Source of the DNA: Pseudomonas akapageensis
Lineage (GTDB): Bacteria; Pseudomonadota; Gammaproteobacteria; Pseudomonadales; Pseudomonadaceae
DNA length: 64,000 bases
Assembly: GCF_011355085.1 (NCBI RefSeq)
Contig: NZ_VXCP01000010.1
Location: 297,047 to 361,046 of the forward strand
Reading direction: 5' to 3'
Both the position numbers and the translations under genes were made by a program. Under the pieces are notes generated by a model. The model saw only the letters and a program-made list of their open reading frames with translations. It was not told the origin of the DNA and searched no databases. Within the stretch, counting starts at the first letter, position 1. Every line of letters starts with the position of its first letter. Of the stretch, positions 28,529 to 38,824 are shown piece after piece.

Positions 28529-30151
28529 TCAGACTTTGAAACGCGAAACGCCGCCGCGCAGGCCGACCGCCACCTGACTCAACTCATCGATGGCAAAACT
28601 GGCCTGACGCAGGGATTCCACGGTCTGGCTGCTGGCGTCGCCAAGTTGCGCAAGGGCATGGTTGATCTGTTCGGCGCCAGTGGCCTGGGCCTGCATCCCG
28701 TCGTTGACCATCAACACCCGTGGCGCCAGCGCCTGGACCTGCTGAATGATCTGCGTCAGTTGCTCGCCGACTTGCTGCACCTCGAACATACCGCGGCGCA
28801 CTTCTTCGGAGAACTTGTCCATGCCCATGACACCGGCGGACACCGCCGACTGGATTTCCCGGACCATCTGCTCGATGTCGTAGGTCGCTACGGCGGTCTG
28901 GTCAGCCAGGCGCCGCACCTCGGTCGCGACAACGGAAAAACCACGGCCATATTCGCCGGCCTTTTCCGCCTCGATAGCGGCATTGAGCGAAAGAAGGTTG
29001 GTCTGGTCGGCAACCTTGACGATGGTCACCACCACCTGGTTGATGTTGCCGGCCTTCTCATTGAGGATCGCCAGCTTGGCGTTGACCAGATCGGCCGCGC
29101 CCATGACCTGGTGCATGGTTTCTTCCATGCGCGCCAGCCCCTGCTGGCCGGAGCCTGCGAGGATCGAGGCCTGGTCGGCGGCCGAGGTCACTTCGGTCAT
29201 GGTCCGTACCAGGTCCCGGGAGGTTGCCGCGATCTCGCGGGAGGTCGCACCGATCTCAGTGGTAGTCGCCGCAGTCTCGGTGGCCGTGGCCTGCTGCTGC
29301 CGGGACGTAGCGGCAATCTCGGTCACCGACGTGGTGACTTGTACCGAAGAACGCTGCGCCTGGGATACCAGTGCCGTCAGCTCGGTCATCATGTCATTGA
29401 AGCCGGTTTCCACCGCACCGAACTCATCCTTGCGCTCCAGGTTCAGGCGGGTGCTCAGGTCGCCGGTGCGCATGACCTCAAGGATATTCACGATGCGCTG
29501 CATCGGCGCCATGATGGTGCGCATCAGCAAGAGTCCGCAGATGGCGGCAGCGATGACGGCCACGAGCAAGGACAGGCCCATGCTGATCTTGGCTGCCGAA
29601 ACAGCTGCAACGATGGATGCGGTAGCGTCTTCGGTGGCCTGGCGATTGTGCTCGATGACAATGTTCAAGTGCTTGCGACCAGCCATCCATGCCGGCGTCA
29701 GCTCATCGAGCACCAGCCGTTCGGCCAGGACGAAGTCCTGTTTGCGATAGGCATCCAGAACACGTTCCATAATCTCGTCGTAGACAGTTTCAAGGCGGAG
29801 AAACTCATCGAAGCGGGCCTGGTCGTCGGCCTCCTGGATGGTGCGCTGATAACTGACTTTGCTGCCTGCCAGGCGCGCCTTGGCGCTCTTGTACTGCTCG
29901 ATGTCCTCTACAGTCAGCACGTGATGATCGGAAAGCCCGACCACTCGCTGGGTCAGGACGAAACTATCGACCCAGGCACTGCGCATGATCGAGGCGCTGT
30001 ACAAACCCGGAATGCTGTCGGTGCGGACACTTTCCTCACTGGCCTCGATCGATACCAGACGGGAATAGGAGGCAATCACCATCAACATCATGATGGCGAT
30101 GATCACGGCGAAACTCGCCAGTATCCGGTGGCGCAATGTCCAATTTTTCAA
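28529..30151 (-). CDS. wspA: Methyl-accepting surface-sensing receptor WspA
   Basis: 540 residues. TM1 (about 8-30) and TM2 (about 190-215) enclose a periplasmic four-helix-bundle sensor. A HAMP domain follows, then a cytoplasmic signalling domain with the conserved tip EAEKAGEYGRGFSVVATEVRRLA. In other pseudomonads WspA forms lateral clusters and responds to surface contact rather than a diffusible ligand. The start codon is TTG at 30151, backed by GAGGGG 6 bases upstream, with no in-frame ATG nearby, so initiation may be deliberately weak. It heads the seven-gene wsp operon. Confidence 0.95.
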   Translation of the reverse strand: MKNWTLRHRILASFAVIIAIMMLMVIASYSRLVSIEASEESVRTDSIPGLYSASIMRSAWVDSFVLTQRVVGLSDHHVLTVEDIEQYKSAKARLAGSKVSYQRTIQEADDQARFDEFLRLETVYDEIMERVLDAYRKQDFVLAERLVLDELTPAWMAGRKHLNIVIEHNRQATEDATASIVAAVSAAKISMGLSLLVAVIAAAICGLLLMRTIMAPMQRIVNILEVMRTGDLSTRLNLERKDEFGAVETGFNDMMTELTALVSQAQRSSVQVTTSVTEIAATSRQQQATATETAATTTEIGATSREIAATSRDLVRTMTEVTSAADQASILAGSGQQGLARMEETMHQVMGAADLVNAKLAILNEKAGNINQVVVTIVKVADQTNLLSLNAAIEAEKAGEYGRGFSVVATEVRRLADQTAVATYDIEQMVREIQSAVSAGVMGMDKFSEEVRRGMFEVQQVGEQLTQIIQQVQALAPRVLMVNDGMQAQATGAEQINHALAQLGDASSQTVESLRQASFAIDELSQVAVGLRGGVSRFKV

Positions 30152-30375
30152 AATCAGCCCCTCAAGCGTTCAATGCCGGCACGCGCAAAAATTGGCGGAG
30201 TATAGCCGACAGAGCCTACCCACTATCCGTCTACTTTCCGACAGATACCTCGGATTTTTCCTGTGACTATTTGATACCGCGGCACCACAGAATGCTTTCA
30301 CTTGGCCATTATCCATTGATAAAAAGGATATACACTCAAGAAAATCGATAAAACTCACCGAGAAGACCGCTTCTT

Positions 30376-31290
30376 ATGATGACGCTGCGCCAGATTCGTC
30401 ACTTTATCGCCGTGGCCGAAACCGGCTCGATCTCTGCTGCCGCCCAGGCTGTCTTCATTTCGCAATCCACCCTGACCCTGGCCATTCAGCAACTGGAGCA
30501 GGAAATCGGCGTCAACCTGTTCAACCGCCACGCCAAGGGCATGACCCTGACTCACCAGGGCCATCAATTCCTGCGCCAGGCCCATCTGATCCTGGCCACC
30601 GTCGACAACGCCAAGCGCAGCCTGCAGCAAAGCACCGACCAGGTTGCCGGCCAATTGACCATCGGCGTGACCAGCCTGGTCGCTGGTTATTACCTGGCCG
30701 ACCTGTTAACGCGCTTTCAGCGGGCGTACCCCAATGTCGAAATCCGGGTGATGGAAGACGAGCGCCCCTACATCGAACATTTGCTGGTCAGTGGCGAGAT
30801 CGATGTCGGGGTACTGATCCTGTCCAACCTCGAAGATCGGCATGCCCTGCAAACCGAAGTGCTCACCCATTCGCCGCACCGCCTCTGGCTGCCGGCCCAG
30901 CACCCGCTGCTCGAGCACGACAGTATCAGCCTGGGGGATGTGGCCCGGGAGCCGTTGATCCAGCTCAATGTCGATGAGATGGACCGCAATGCCCAGCGCA
31001 TCTGGTCCGGCGCCGGCCTGCAACCGCGCATCACCCTGCGCACGGCCTCCACCGAAGCGGTGCGAAGCCTGGTCGCGGCAGGCCTCGGGGTGTCGATCCA
31101 GCCGGACATGACTTACCGGCCCTGGTCGCTGGAGGGCGACATCATCGAGGCCCGGCCACTGGCCGACCTCAACCAGACCCTCGACGTAGGCCTGGCCTGG
31201 CGCCGGGGCACGGCACGACCGGCTCTGGTGGACCCTTTCCTGACCGTGGCCCGCGAACAACCCGGCGGCGGACGCAGGCCATCGATTTAA
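30376..31290 (+). CDS. LysR-type transcriptional regulator
   Basis: 304 residues. An N-terminal winged HTH (1-62: LRQIRHFIAVAETGSISAAAQAVFISQSTLTLAIQQLE) precedes a periplasmic-binding-like effector domain (about 92-295). It is divergent from wspA across 224 bases and codirectional with the aldehyde dehydrogenase, so it is the likely regulator of the polyamine/GABA module; a terminator-like hairpin separates it from the next gene. Two ATG codons in tandem start the frame; either could serve. AT-rich sequence just upstream (GATATACACTC and GATAAAACTC) is suited to a promoter. The ligand is unknown. Confidence 0.9.
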   Translation: MMTLRQIRHFIAVAETGSISAAAQAVFISQSTLTLAIQQLEQEIGVNLFNRHAKGMTLTHQGHQFLRQAHLILATVDNAKRSLQQSTDQVAGQLTIGVTSLVAGYYLADLLTRFQRAYPNVEIRVMEDERPYIEHLLVSGEIDVGVLILSNLEDRHALQTEVLTHSPHRLWLPAQHPLLEHDSISLGDVAREPLIQLNVDEMDRNAQRIWSGAGLQPRITLRTASTEAVRSLVAAGLGVSIQPDMTYRPWSLEGDIIEARPLADLNQTLDVGLAWRRGTARPALVDPFLTVAREQPGGGRRPSI

Positions 31291-31330
31291 TCGAATGCTG
31301 CTTTCAGTATTTAGAATTTGTAGACCTCAG

Positions 31331-31383
31331 GCCCGACCACTAGTCTGTTTCCATCGAGAACCTAAGGTCGGGCTGCTTTTTTC
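31331..31383 (+). terminator. Candidate terminator after the LysR gene
   Basis: GCCCGACC (31331-31338) pairs with GGTCGGGC (31366-31373) around a 27-base loop, followed by TGCTTTTTTC. The loop is long, so it may instead be an attenuator for the downstream gene. Confidence 0.6.
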
Positions 31384-31437
31384 ATAAAGTGTTTTATGGA
31401 GCGCACCGTGCCATCAGAAGAAAAGAGAACTCGCAAA

Positions 31438-32901
31438 ATGGCCGGCGCACAACCGACTCAGCTGTTCACCGCACTGTTGATCGATGGTGAGCTGGTTGCC
31501 GGCCAGGGTTTTGTCGAACCCATCCTCAATCCGGCCACGGCCGAAGTCCTGACACAGATTGCCGAAGCCAGCACCGAGCAGGTCGAAGCCGCCATCAACG
31601 CAGCGCATCGCGCCTTTGCCAGCTGGTCGCGAACCACCCCGCAACAGCGTTCGGCCATTCTCCTGGCCATCGCCGATGCGATTGAAAAACAGGCTGATCA
31701 ATTGGCTCGCCTGGAAGCACTGAACTGCGGCAAGCCACTGCACCTGGCGCGCCAGGATGATCTCAACGCCACCGTCGATGTCTTCCGTTTTTTTGCCGGC
31801 GCCGTGCGCTGCCAGACCGGTCAGTTGTCAGGCGAATACCTGCCGGGCTACACCAGCATGGTGCGCCGCGACCCCATCGGTGTGGTCGCCTCCATCGCCC
31901 CCTGGAACTACCCGATCATGATGGCCGCCTGGAAAATCGCCCCGGCGCTGGCGGCCGGCAACACCCTGGTGTTCAAGCCATCGGAACACACGCCCTTGTC
32001 GATCCTGGCGCTGGCACCGGCACTCGCGCAAATACTGCCACCGGGCGTCTTGAACATTGTCTGCGGTGGCGGCGAAGGCGTCGGTAGTCACCTGGTCAGC
32101 CACCCGAAAGTACGCATGGTGTCGCTGACCGGCGATATCGTCACCGGGCAGAAAATCCTCCAGGCAGCAGCCAAGACCCTCAAGCGCACGCACCTGGAAC
32201 TCGGCGGCAAGGCACCGGTGATCGTCTGCAACGATGCCGACATCCAGGCGGTGGTAGAGGGTGTGCGCAGCTACGGCTATTACAACGCCGGTCAGGATTG
32301 CACCGCGGCGTGCCGCATTTATGCCCAGGCGGGTATTCACGATCGTCTGGTCGCCGAATTGGGCGCGGCCGTCAGCAGCCTGCGCTTTGCCGGCAAGCGC
32401 GATGGCGACAACGAAATCGGCCCCCTGATCAGCACCCGACAGCGCGACCGCGTCGCCAGTTTTGTCGAGCGCGCCCTCGGCCAGCCGCATATCGAACGCG
32501 TCACCGGCGCCGCCGTACATTCGGGCCCCGGCTTTTACTACCAACCGACACTGCTGGCCGGCTGCAAGCAGAACGACGAGATCGTTCAGCGCGAGGTGTT
32601 CGGCCCGGTGGTGACTGTGACCCGTTTCGAGGAGCTGTCTCAGGCGGTCGACTGGGCCAACGACTCGGAATATGGCCTGGCATCCTCGGTCTGGACCCAG
32701 AACCTGGACAAGGCCATGCAGATCGCCGCACGCCTGCAGTACGGCTGCACCTGGATCAACAGCCACTTCATGCTGGTCAGCGAAATGCCTCACGGCGGGC
32801 TCAAGCGCTCCGGGTATGGCAAGGACCTGTCCAGTGATTCGCTGCAGGACTACAGCGTGGTGCGCCACATCATGGCACGCCATGGCGAGCATTTGAGTTA
32901 A
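31438..32901 (+). CDS. NAD-dependent aldehyde dehydrogenase, PatD-like paralog
   Basis: About 487 residues (an ATG at 31396 would add 14, without a better ribosome site). The ALDH core is intact: [23 protein letters not shown], catalytic Glu in [12 protein letters not shown], and catalytic Cys in [15 protein letters not shown]. It closely resembles the gene at 37201 and E. coli gamma-aminobutyraldehyde dehydrogenase, down to [21 protein letters not shown] near the end, where the paralog has VNT. It should oxidise omega-aminoaldehydes from polyamine breakdown to amino acids such as GABA. Having two paralogs around one transporter suggests different chain lengths; that split is inference. Confidence 0.9.
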   Translation: MAGAQPTQLFTALLIDGELVAGQGFVEPILNPATAEVLTQIAEASTEQVEAAINAAHRAFASWSRTTPQQRSAILLAIADAIEKQADQLARLEALNCGKPLHLARQDDLNATVDVFRFFAGAVRCQTGQLSGEYLPGYTSMVRRDPIGVVASIAPWNYPIMMAAWKIAPALAAGNTLVFKPSEHTPLSILALAPALAQILPPGVLNIVCGGGEGVGSHLVSHPKVRMVSLTGDIVTGQKILQAAAKTLKRTHLELGGKAPVIVCNDADIQAVVEGVRSYGYYNAGQDCTAACRIYAQAGIHDRLVAELGAAVSSLRFAGKRDGDNEIGPLISTRQRDRVASFVERALGQPHIERVTGAAVHSGPGFYYQPTLLAGCKQNDEIVQREVFGPVVTVTRFEELSQAVDWANDSEYGLASSVWTQNLDKAMQIAARLQYGCTWINSHFMLVSEMPHGGLKRSGYGKDLSSDSLQDYSVVRHIMARHGEHLS

Positions 32902-32993
32902 GCATCAATAACAGCACTACTCTAATAGCGAGACTGATTGTTACATCACGTTCACAACTGCCCCGACCATAATTTAAAAAAGAGGGATAACTC

Positions 32994-34145
32994 ATGTTCG
33001 TGCAAAAGACTGCACTGCTCAGCGCACTGACCACAGCCCTGCTGGCCAGTGCCAGCCTCCAGGCCGCTGAACCGCTCAAGAAAGTTGGCGAGGGCGAAGG
33101 CCAGCTGGATATCGTGGCCTGGCCCGGCTACATCGAACGCGGTGAAAGCGACAAGAATTACGACTGGGTCACCGGTTTCGAGAAAGAGACCGGCTGCAAG
33201 GTCAGCGTCAAGACCGCCGCCACCTCCGATGAAATGGTCAGCCTGATGGCCAAGGGTGGTTATGATCTGGTCACCGCATCGGGCGATGCGTCGTTGCGCC
33301 TGATCGTCGGCAAGCGTGTGCAGCCGATCAACACCGCGCTGATCCCGAACTGGAAGAACATCGACCCGCGCTTGAAGGACGGCGCCTGGTACGTGGTCAA
33401 CAATCAGACCTACGGCACGCCTTATCAGTGGGGCCCGAACGTGTTGATGTACAACACCAACGTGTTCAAGGAAGCGCCAACCAGCTGGAGCGTTGTCTTC
33501 GAGCCGCAGAACCTCCCCGACGGCAAGCCCAACAAGGGCCGCGTCCAGGCGTACGACGGCCCGATCTACATCGCCGACGCGGCGCTGTACCTGAAATCGG
33601 CCAAACCCGAGCTGGGCATCAAGAACCCCTACGAACTGACCGAAACCCAGTACAAGGCCGTGCTCGACCTGTTGCGCGAACAACAGCCGTTGATCCACCG
33701 CTACTGGCATGACGCGACCGTACAGATGAGCGACGTGAAAAACGAAGGCGTCGCCGCGTCCAGTTCCTGGGGCTATATGGTCAACGGCCTGCAAGCCGAC
33801 AAGCAGCCAGTGGCCTCGACCATTCCGAAAGAGGGTGCCACGGGCTGGGCCGACACCACCATGCTGCACACCGACGCCAAACACCCCAACTGCGCCTACA
33901 AGTGGATGGACTGGTCGCTGCAACCGAAGGTCCAGGGTGACGTCGCCGCCTGGTTCGGTTCGCTGCCGGCGGTGCCTGCGGCGTGCACCGGTAGCGAGCT
34001 GCTGGGTGCCGAAGGTTGCAAGACCAATGGTTTCGACCAGTTCGACAAACTCGCCTTCTGGAAGACCCCGCAGGCTGAAGGTGGCAAGTTCGTGCCGTAT
34101 AGCCGTTGGACGCAGGATTACATCGCCATTATGGGCGGAAGGTAA
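32994..34145 (+). CDS. Polyamine-type ABC transporter substrate-binding protein (YdcS-like)
   Basis: 383 residues. A Sec signal peptide (1-24, ending SASLQA) leads to a periplasmic solute-binding protein of the PotD/PotF/YdcS type: LDIVAWPGYIERG, GYDLVTASGDASLRLI, TPYQWGPNVLMYNTNVF, SSSWGYMVNGL. It probably binds putrescine or spermidine, judged also from the YdcT-U-V-PatD genes that follow in the same order as E. coli ydcSTUV-patD. AGAGGG lies 8 bases upstream of the ATG. An REP-like palindrome separates it from the ATPase gene and may lower downstream expression, so that this gene is made in excess. Confidence 0.92.
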   Translation: MFVQKTALLSALTTALLASASLQAAEPLKKVGEGEGQLDIVAWPGYIERGESDKNYDWVTGFEKETGCKVSVKTAATSDEMVSLMAKGGYDLVTASGDASLRLIVGKRVQPINTALIPNWKNIDPRLKDGAWYVVNNQTYGTPYQWGPNVLMYNTNVFKEAPTSWSVVFEPQNLPDGKPNKGRVQAYDGPIYIADAALYLKSAKPELGIKNPYELTETQYKAVLDLLREQQPLIHRYWHDATVQMSDVKNEGVAASSSWGYMVNGLQADKQPVASTIPKEGATGWADTTMLHTDAKHPNCAYKWMDWSLQPKVQGDVAAWFGSLPAVPAACTGSELLGAEGCKTNGFDQFDKLAFWKTPQAEGGKFVPYSRWTQDYIAIMGGR

Positions 34146-34157
34146 GACACCGCCCCC

Positions 34158-34264
34158 TGTAGCCGCTGCCGCAGGCTGCGCTCGCTCGCGAAGCGGGCGC
34201 ACGATTTCAAGATCGCCGGGGAGCCCCTGCGGGACTCCAGCGCAGCCTGGCGGCAGCGGCTACA
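34158..34264. repeat. 107-bp palindromic repeat, copy 1
   Basis: Arms TGTAGCCGCTGCCGCAGGCT.. and its near mirror ..GCAGCGGCTACA enclose a centre with ATTTCAAGATCGCC. The reverse complement of 38640-38746 is nearly identical, so this element occurs twice in opposite orientation. BIME/REP-like, non-coding. Confidence 0.85.
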
Positions 34265-34364
34265 TGGATCGAGCCCACCGGGCTCGCCACGAACACGTTT
34301 CAGCCTTTTCAGAAGTCCAGGCCGGGCCGCTGCGCACACCCACGCCTATTTGGAGCATCGCATC

Positions 34365-35405
34365 ATGACGCTTGCAGTCCAGTTCACCCAAGTTTCACGT
34401 CAATTCGGCGATGTGAAAGCCGTTGACCGGGTTTCCATCGACATCCAGGACGGCGAGTTCTTTTCCATGCTAGGCCCTTCGGGTTCCGGCAAGACCACCT
34501 GCCTGCGACTGATCGCCGGTTTCGAGCAACCGAGTGCCGGCTCGATCCGCATTCACGGCGCCGAAGCCGCGGGCCTGCCACCCTACCAGCGTGACGTGAA
34601 CACCGTCTTCCAGGACTACGCCCTGTTCCCGCACATGAACGTGCGCGACAACGTCGCCTATGGCCTGAAGGTCAAGGGCGTCGCCAGGCAGGAACGCATG
34701 GCCCGCGCCGAAGAGGCCCTGGACATGGTCGCCCTGGGCGGCTATGGCGCACGCAAGCCGGTACAGCTGTCGGGTGGTCAGCGCCAGCGGGTGGCACTGG
34801 CACGCGCCCTGGTCAACCGCCCTCGCGTGTTGCTGCTCGACGAGCCATTGGGCGCTCTCGACCTGAAACTGCGCGAGCAGATGCAGGGCGAGCTGAAAAA
34901 GCTCCAGCGCCAGCTGGGCATTACCTTCATCTTCGTCACCCACGACCAGACCGAAGCCCTGTCGATGTCCGACCGGGTCGCCGTGTTCAACAAGGGCCGT
35001 ATCGAACAGGTCGATACCCCACGCAACCTGTACATGAAACCGGCCACGACTTTTGTCGCCGAGTTTGTCGGCACCTCCAACGTGGTGCGCGGCGAACTGG
35101 CGCAACAATTGAGCGGCAGCCAACTGCCCTTCTCGATCCGCCCCGAACACATCCGCTTCGGCGACGGCCCGGTGGCCAGCCATGAAGTAGAGATCAGCGG
35201 CCTGCTGCATGACATCCAGTACCAGGGCAGCGCCACTCGCTATGAACTGAAACTGGATAACGGCCAGATGCTCAGCGTCAGCCAGGCCAACAATCAATGG
35301 CTGGAACACGCCGTTGTGCACCAACCCGGCCAGCGCCTGACAGCGCGCTGGGCCCGCGAGGCCATGACCGCCTTGCAGGAAACCGCCTTGAGCGAGGGCA
35401 AGTGA
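34365..35405 (+). CDS. Polyamine ABC transporter ATP-binding protein (YdcT/PotA-like)
   Basis: 346 residues. It powers import by hydrolysing ATP at the inner membrane. Walker A GPSGSGKTT, Q-loop VFQDYALFPHM, signature LSGGQRQRVALARAL, Walker B VLLLDEPLGALD and the switch His in FVTHDQTEA are all intact, with a C-terminal TOBE-like regulatory domain (about 270-340). The ATG at 34365 has TGGAG 9 bases upstream; a frame start five codons earlier is less likely. It starts the ATPase-permease-permease-dehydrogenase part of the operon, bracketed by the two 107-bp repeats. Confidence 0.93.
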   Translation: MTLAVQFTQVSRQFGDVKAVDRVSIDIQDGEFFSMLGPSGSGKTTCLRLIAGFEQPSAGSIRIHGAEAAGLPPYQRDVNTVFQDYALFPHMNVRDNVAYGLKVKGVARQERMARAEEALDMVALGGYGARKPVQLSGGQRQRVALARALVNRPRVLLLDEPLGALDLKLREQMQGELKKLQRQLGITFIFVTHDQTEALSMSDRVAVFNKGRIEQVDTPRNLYMKPATTFVAEFVGTSNVVRGELAQQLSGSQLPFSIRPEHIRFGDGPVASHEVEISGLLHDIQYQGSATRYELKLDNGQMLSVSQANNQWLEHAVVHQPGQRLTARWAREAMTALQETALSEGK

Positions 35406-35406
35406 C

Positions 35407-36357
35407 ATGAGCCTGGCCCTGGAAAAAACGGCGCAACCGCCGGTGTACTCACCCTTCAGGCGGTTCTCCAACCTGCTCTGGCGGCGCCCCAACCTCTACC
35501 TGGCGATGCTGCTGATACCGCCGCTGACCTGGTTCGGCGCGATTTATCTCGGCTCGTTGTTGAACCTGTTGTGGCAAGGTTTCTACACCTTCGACGACTT
35601 CACCATGGCGGTCACGCCCGAGCTGACCCTGGCCAACTTCGTCGCCCTGTTCAACCCGGCGAACTTCGACATCATCCTGCGCACCCTGGGCATGGCCGTG
35701 GCCGTGTCGATCGCCAGCGCCATCGTTGCCTTTCCGATCGCCTATTACATGGCCCGCTACACCACCGGCAAGACCAAGGCGTTCTTCTACATCGCGGTGA
35801 TGATGCCGATGTGGGCCAGCTACATCGTCAAGGCCTATGCCTGGACCTTGCTGCTGGCCAAGGGGGGCGTCGCTCAGTGGTTCGTCCAGCAGTTGAATCT
35901 GGAGCCGGTGCTGCAATTTGTGCTGGGCATTCCGGGTGTCGGCGGCAGCACCCTGTCGACCTCGCACCTGGGCCGCTTCATGGTGTTCGTCTACATCTGG
36001 CTGCCGTTCATGATCCTGCCGATCCAGGCCTCCCTGGAACGCCTGCCACCGTCGTTGCTGCAAGCCTCGGCGGATCTTGGCGCCAAACCCCGGCAGACCT
36101 TCATGCAGGTGATCCTGCCACTGTCGGTGCCGGGCATCGCCGCAGGCTCGATCTTCACCTTCTCGCTGACCCTGGGCGACTTCATCGTGCCGCAGCTGAT
36201 CGGACCGCCCGGCTACTTCATCGGCAGCATGGTCTACGCCCAGCAAGGCGCTATCGGCAACATGCCGATGGCCGCCGCCTTCACCCTGGTGCCGATCGTG
36301 CTGATTGCCATCTACCTGTCCATCGTCAAACGACTGGGGGCCTTCGATGCACTCTGA
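35407..36357 (+). CDS. Polyamine ABC transporter permease (YdcU/PotB-like)
   Basis: 316 residues with about six membrane segments, the first near 33-55 ([20 protein letters not shown]). The EAA loop that contacts the ATPase is [28 protein letters not shown]. It pairs with the permease that follows to form the channel. It starts one base after the ATPase stop and overlaps the next permease by 11 bases, indicating strict cotranslation. All features fit the PotB/YdcU branch of polyamine/spermidine transporters; direct evidence for substrate is lacking. Confidence 0.93.
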   Translation: MSLALEKTAQPPVYSPFRRFSNLLWRRPNLYLAMLLIPPLTWFGAIYLGSLLNLLWQGFYTFDDFTMAVTPELTLANFVALFNPANFDIILRTLGMAVAVSIASAIVAFPIAYYMARYTTGKTKAFFYIAVMMPMWASYIVKAYAWTLLLAKGGVAQWFVQQLNLEPVLQFVLGIPGVGGSTLSTSHLGRFMVFVYIWLPFMILPIQASLERLPPSLLQASADLGAKPRQTFMQVILPLSVPGIAAGSIFTFSLTLGDFIVPQLIGPPGYFIGSMVYAQQGAIGNMPMAAAFTLVPIVLIAIYLSIVKRLGAFDAL

Positions 36358-37165
36358 TTCTTCTCAAAAGGCGTCCCTGGGCCTGCGCCTGGCCGCCTGG
36401 GGCGGGCTGGTGTTCCTGCACTTCCCGATCCTGATCATCTTCGTCTATGCCTTCAACACCCAGGATGTGGCGTTCAGCTTTCCGCCCCAGGGTTTCACCC
36501 TGAAGTGGTTCAGTGTGACGTTCGCACGGCCGGACGTGGTGGACGCGATCAAGCTTTCCGTGCAGATCGCCTTTCTGGCCACCTTGATCGCGCTGGTGCT
36601 TGGCACCCTGGCTTCGGCAGCCCTCTACCGCCGGGATTTCTTCGGCAAGGAAGGTATCTCGCTGATGCTGATCCTGCCGATCGCCCTGCCCGGGATCATC
36701 ACCGGTATCGCCCTGCTCTCGGCATTCAAGACCCTGGGCATCGAACCCGGCGTATTCACCATCGTGGTCGGTCATGCGACCTTCTGCGTGGTGATCGTCT
36801 ACAACAACGTCATCGCCCGTCTGCGCCGCACCTCCCAGAGCCTGATCGAGGCGTCCATGGACCTGGGTGCCGACGGCTGGCAGACCTTCCGCTACATCAT
36901 CCTGCCCAACCTCAGCTCGGCGTTGCTGGCAGGCGGCATGCTGGCGTTTGCGCTGTCGTTCGATGAAATCATCGTCACCACCTTCACCGCGGGCCACGAG
37001 CGGACCCTGCCGCTCTGGTTGCTCAATCAGCTCAGCCGTCCGCGCGACGTGCCCGTGACCAACGTCGTCGCCATGCTGGTGATGCTGGTGACCATGCTGC
37101 CGATTCTTGGCGCCTACTACCTGACCCGCGGCGGCGAAAGCGTGGCCGGCAGTGGCGGCAAATAA
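36347..37165 (+). CDS. Polyamine ABC transporter permease (YdcV/PotC-like)
   Basis: 272 residues, six predicted membrane helices. The EAA loop is [29 protein letters not shown], followed by [16 protein letters not shown], typical of PotC. The ATG at 36347 lies inside the end of the previous gene (11-base overlap). A dehydrogenase gene follows 35 bases after its stop, as ydcV is followed by patD in E. coli. Together the four transporter genes form an intact importer. Confidence 0.93.
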   Translation: MHSDSSQKASLGLRLAAWGGLVFLHFPILIIFVYAFNTQDVAFSFPPQGFTLKWFSVTFARPDVVDAIKLSVQIAFLATLIALVLGTLASAALYRRDFFGKEGISLMLILPIALPGIITGIALLSAFKTLGIEPGVFTIVVGHATFCVVIVYNNVIARLRRTSQSLIEASMDLGADGWQTFRYIILPNLSSALLAGGMLAFALSFDEIIVTTFTAGHERTLPLWLLNQLSRPRDVPVTNVVAMLVMLVTMLPILGAYYLTRGGESVAGSGGK

Positions 37166-37200
37166 CTGTGATTCGAATCAAGCACCTTGAGGATTCAGCC

Positions 37201-38625
37201 ATGCAAACCCAACTGTTGATCAACGGCCAACTGGTTACTGGCGAAGGCGCCAGCCAGCCGGTCTACAACCCGGCATTGGGCCGGGTGCTGGTAGAAATCA
37301 ATGAGGCCAGCGAAGCCCAGGTCGATGCTGCCGTACGTGCTGCCGATGCCGCCTTCGAAAGCTGGTCGCAGACCACACCCAAAGACCGCTCGTTGCTGCT
37401 GCTCAAGCTGGCCGATGCCATCGAAGCCCACGGCGAAGAGCTGGCCAAGCTGGAATCGGACAACTGCGGCAAGCCCTACCATGCAGCACTGAACGACGAG
37501 ATCCCGGCGATTGCCGACGTGTTCCGTTTCTTTGCCGGGGCCAATCGCTGCATGAGCGGTTCCACCGCCGGTGAATACCTGCCGGGCCACACCTCGATGA
37601 TCCGTCGCGACCCGGTCGGCGTGATCGCCTCCATCGCGCCGTGGAACTACCCGCTGATGATGGTCGCCTGGAAGATCGCCCCGGCCCTGGCCGCCGGCAA
37701 CACCGTGGTGCTCAAGCCCTCCGAGCAAACGCCGCTGACTGCCCTGCGCCTGGGCGAACTGGCCGCCGAGATCTTCCCGGCCGGCGTGCTCAACCTGGTG
37801 TTCGGCCGCGGCCCTACCGTCGGCACCCCGCTGGTGACCCATCCGAAGGTACGCATGGTCTCGCTGACCGGCTCGATCGCGACCGGCGCCAACATCATTT
37901 CCAGCACCGCCGACAGCGTCAAGCGCATGCACATGGAACTGGGCGGCAAGGCCCCGGTGATCATCTTCGATGACGCCGACATCGATGCCGCGATCGAGGG
38001 CATTCGCACCTTCGGCTTCTACAACGCTGGCCAGGATTGCACCGCGGCCTGCCGCATCTATGCGCAGAAAGGTATCTACGAAAAATTCGTCGAGAAGCTC
38101 GGCGCCGCTGTCGCCAGCATCAAGCACGGTCTGCAGGATGACCCGAACACCGAGCTCGGCCCGCTGATCACCGCCCAGCACCGCGACCGCGTCGCCGGTC
38201 TGGTCGAGCGCGCCATCGCCCAGCCGCACATGCGCCTGGTCACCGGTGGCAAGGCGGTGGAAGGCGATGGCTACTTCTTCGAGCCGACGGTACTGGCCGA
38301 TGCCCAACAGGATGACGAGATCGTCCGCCGCGAAGTGTTCGGGCCGGTGGTGTCGGTGACGAAGTTCGACGACGAAGCACAGGTACTGGCCTGGGCCAAC
38401 GATTCGGACTACGGCCTGGCCTCGTCGGTCTGGACCCAGGATGTGGGCCGCGCCCATCGCATGTCGGCACGCCTGCAGTACGGCTGCACCTGGGTCAATA
38501 CGCACTTCATGCTGGTCAGCGAAATGCCCCATGGCGGGCAGAAGCTGTCCGGGTATGGCAAGGACATGTCGATGTATGGGTTGGAGGATTACACCATTGT
38601 ACGGCATGTGATGTTCAAGCATTAA
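37201..38625 (+). CDS. patD: Gamma-aminobutyraldehyde dehydrogenase
   Basis: 474 residues, the same length as E. coli PatD (YdcW), to which it is very close along its whole length (start [12 protein letters not shown], end [14 protein letters not shown]). It oxidises 4-aminobutanal to GABA with NAD, the second step of putrescine breakdown through transamination. The catalytic Glu is in [12 protein letters not shown] and Cys in [15 protein letters not shown]. The ATG at 37201 has GAGG 8 bases upstream; the frame is open 11 codons earlier. Its place at the end of a YdcSTUV-type operon supports the assignment. A close paralog lies at 31438. Confidence 0.93.
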   Translation: MQTQLLINGQLVTGEGASQPVYNPALGRVLVEINEASEAQVDAAVRAADAAFESWSQTTPKDRSLLLLKLADAIEAHGEELAKLESDNCGKPYHAALNDEIPAIADVFRFFAGANRCMSGSTAGEYLPGHTSMIRRDPVGVIASIAPWNYPLMMVAWKIAPALAAGNTVVLKPSEQTPLTALRLGELAAEIFPAGVLNLVFGRGPTVGTPLVTHPKVRMVSLTGSIATGANIISSTADSVKRMHMELGGKAPVIIFDDADIDAAIEGIRTFGFYNAGQDCTAACRIYAQKGIYEKFVEKLGAAVASIKHGLQDDPNTELGPLITAQHRDRVAGLVERAIAQPHMRLVTGGKAVEGDGYFFEPTVLADAQQDDEIVRREVFGPVVSVTKFDDEAQVLAWANDSDYGLASSVWTQDVGRAHRMSARLQYGCTWVNTHFMLVSEMPHGGQKLSGYGKDMSMYGLEDYTIVRHVMFKH

Positions 38626-38639
38626 GGCAACACATTACC

Positions 38640-38746
38640 TGTAGCCGCTGCCGCAGGCTGCGCTGGAGTCCCGCCAGGGGCTCCTTGGCGATCTTGAGAT
38701 CCTGCGCCTGCTACGCAGGCGAGCGCAGCCTACGGCAGCGGCTACA
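38640..38746. repeat. 107-bp palindromic repeat, copy 2 (inverted relative to copy 1)
   Basis: Arms near 38640-38665 and 38720-38746 mirror each other; read on the reverse strand the element aligns with 34158-34264 with few differences. It separates patD from the APC permease gene. Non-coding. Confidence 0.85.
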
Positions 38747-38824
38747 GTGCTTCACCCGCAATCCAGATCAAAAACAATAACAACCGAGCCTAAAAATCTG
38801 CCGATTTTTCTGGAGCAAATACCT

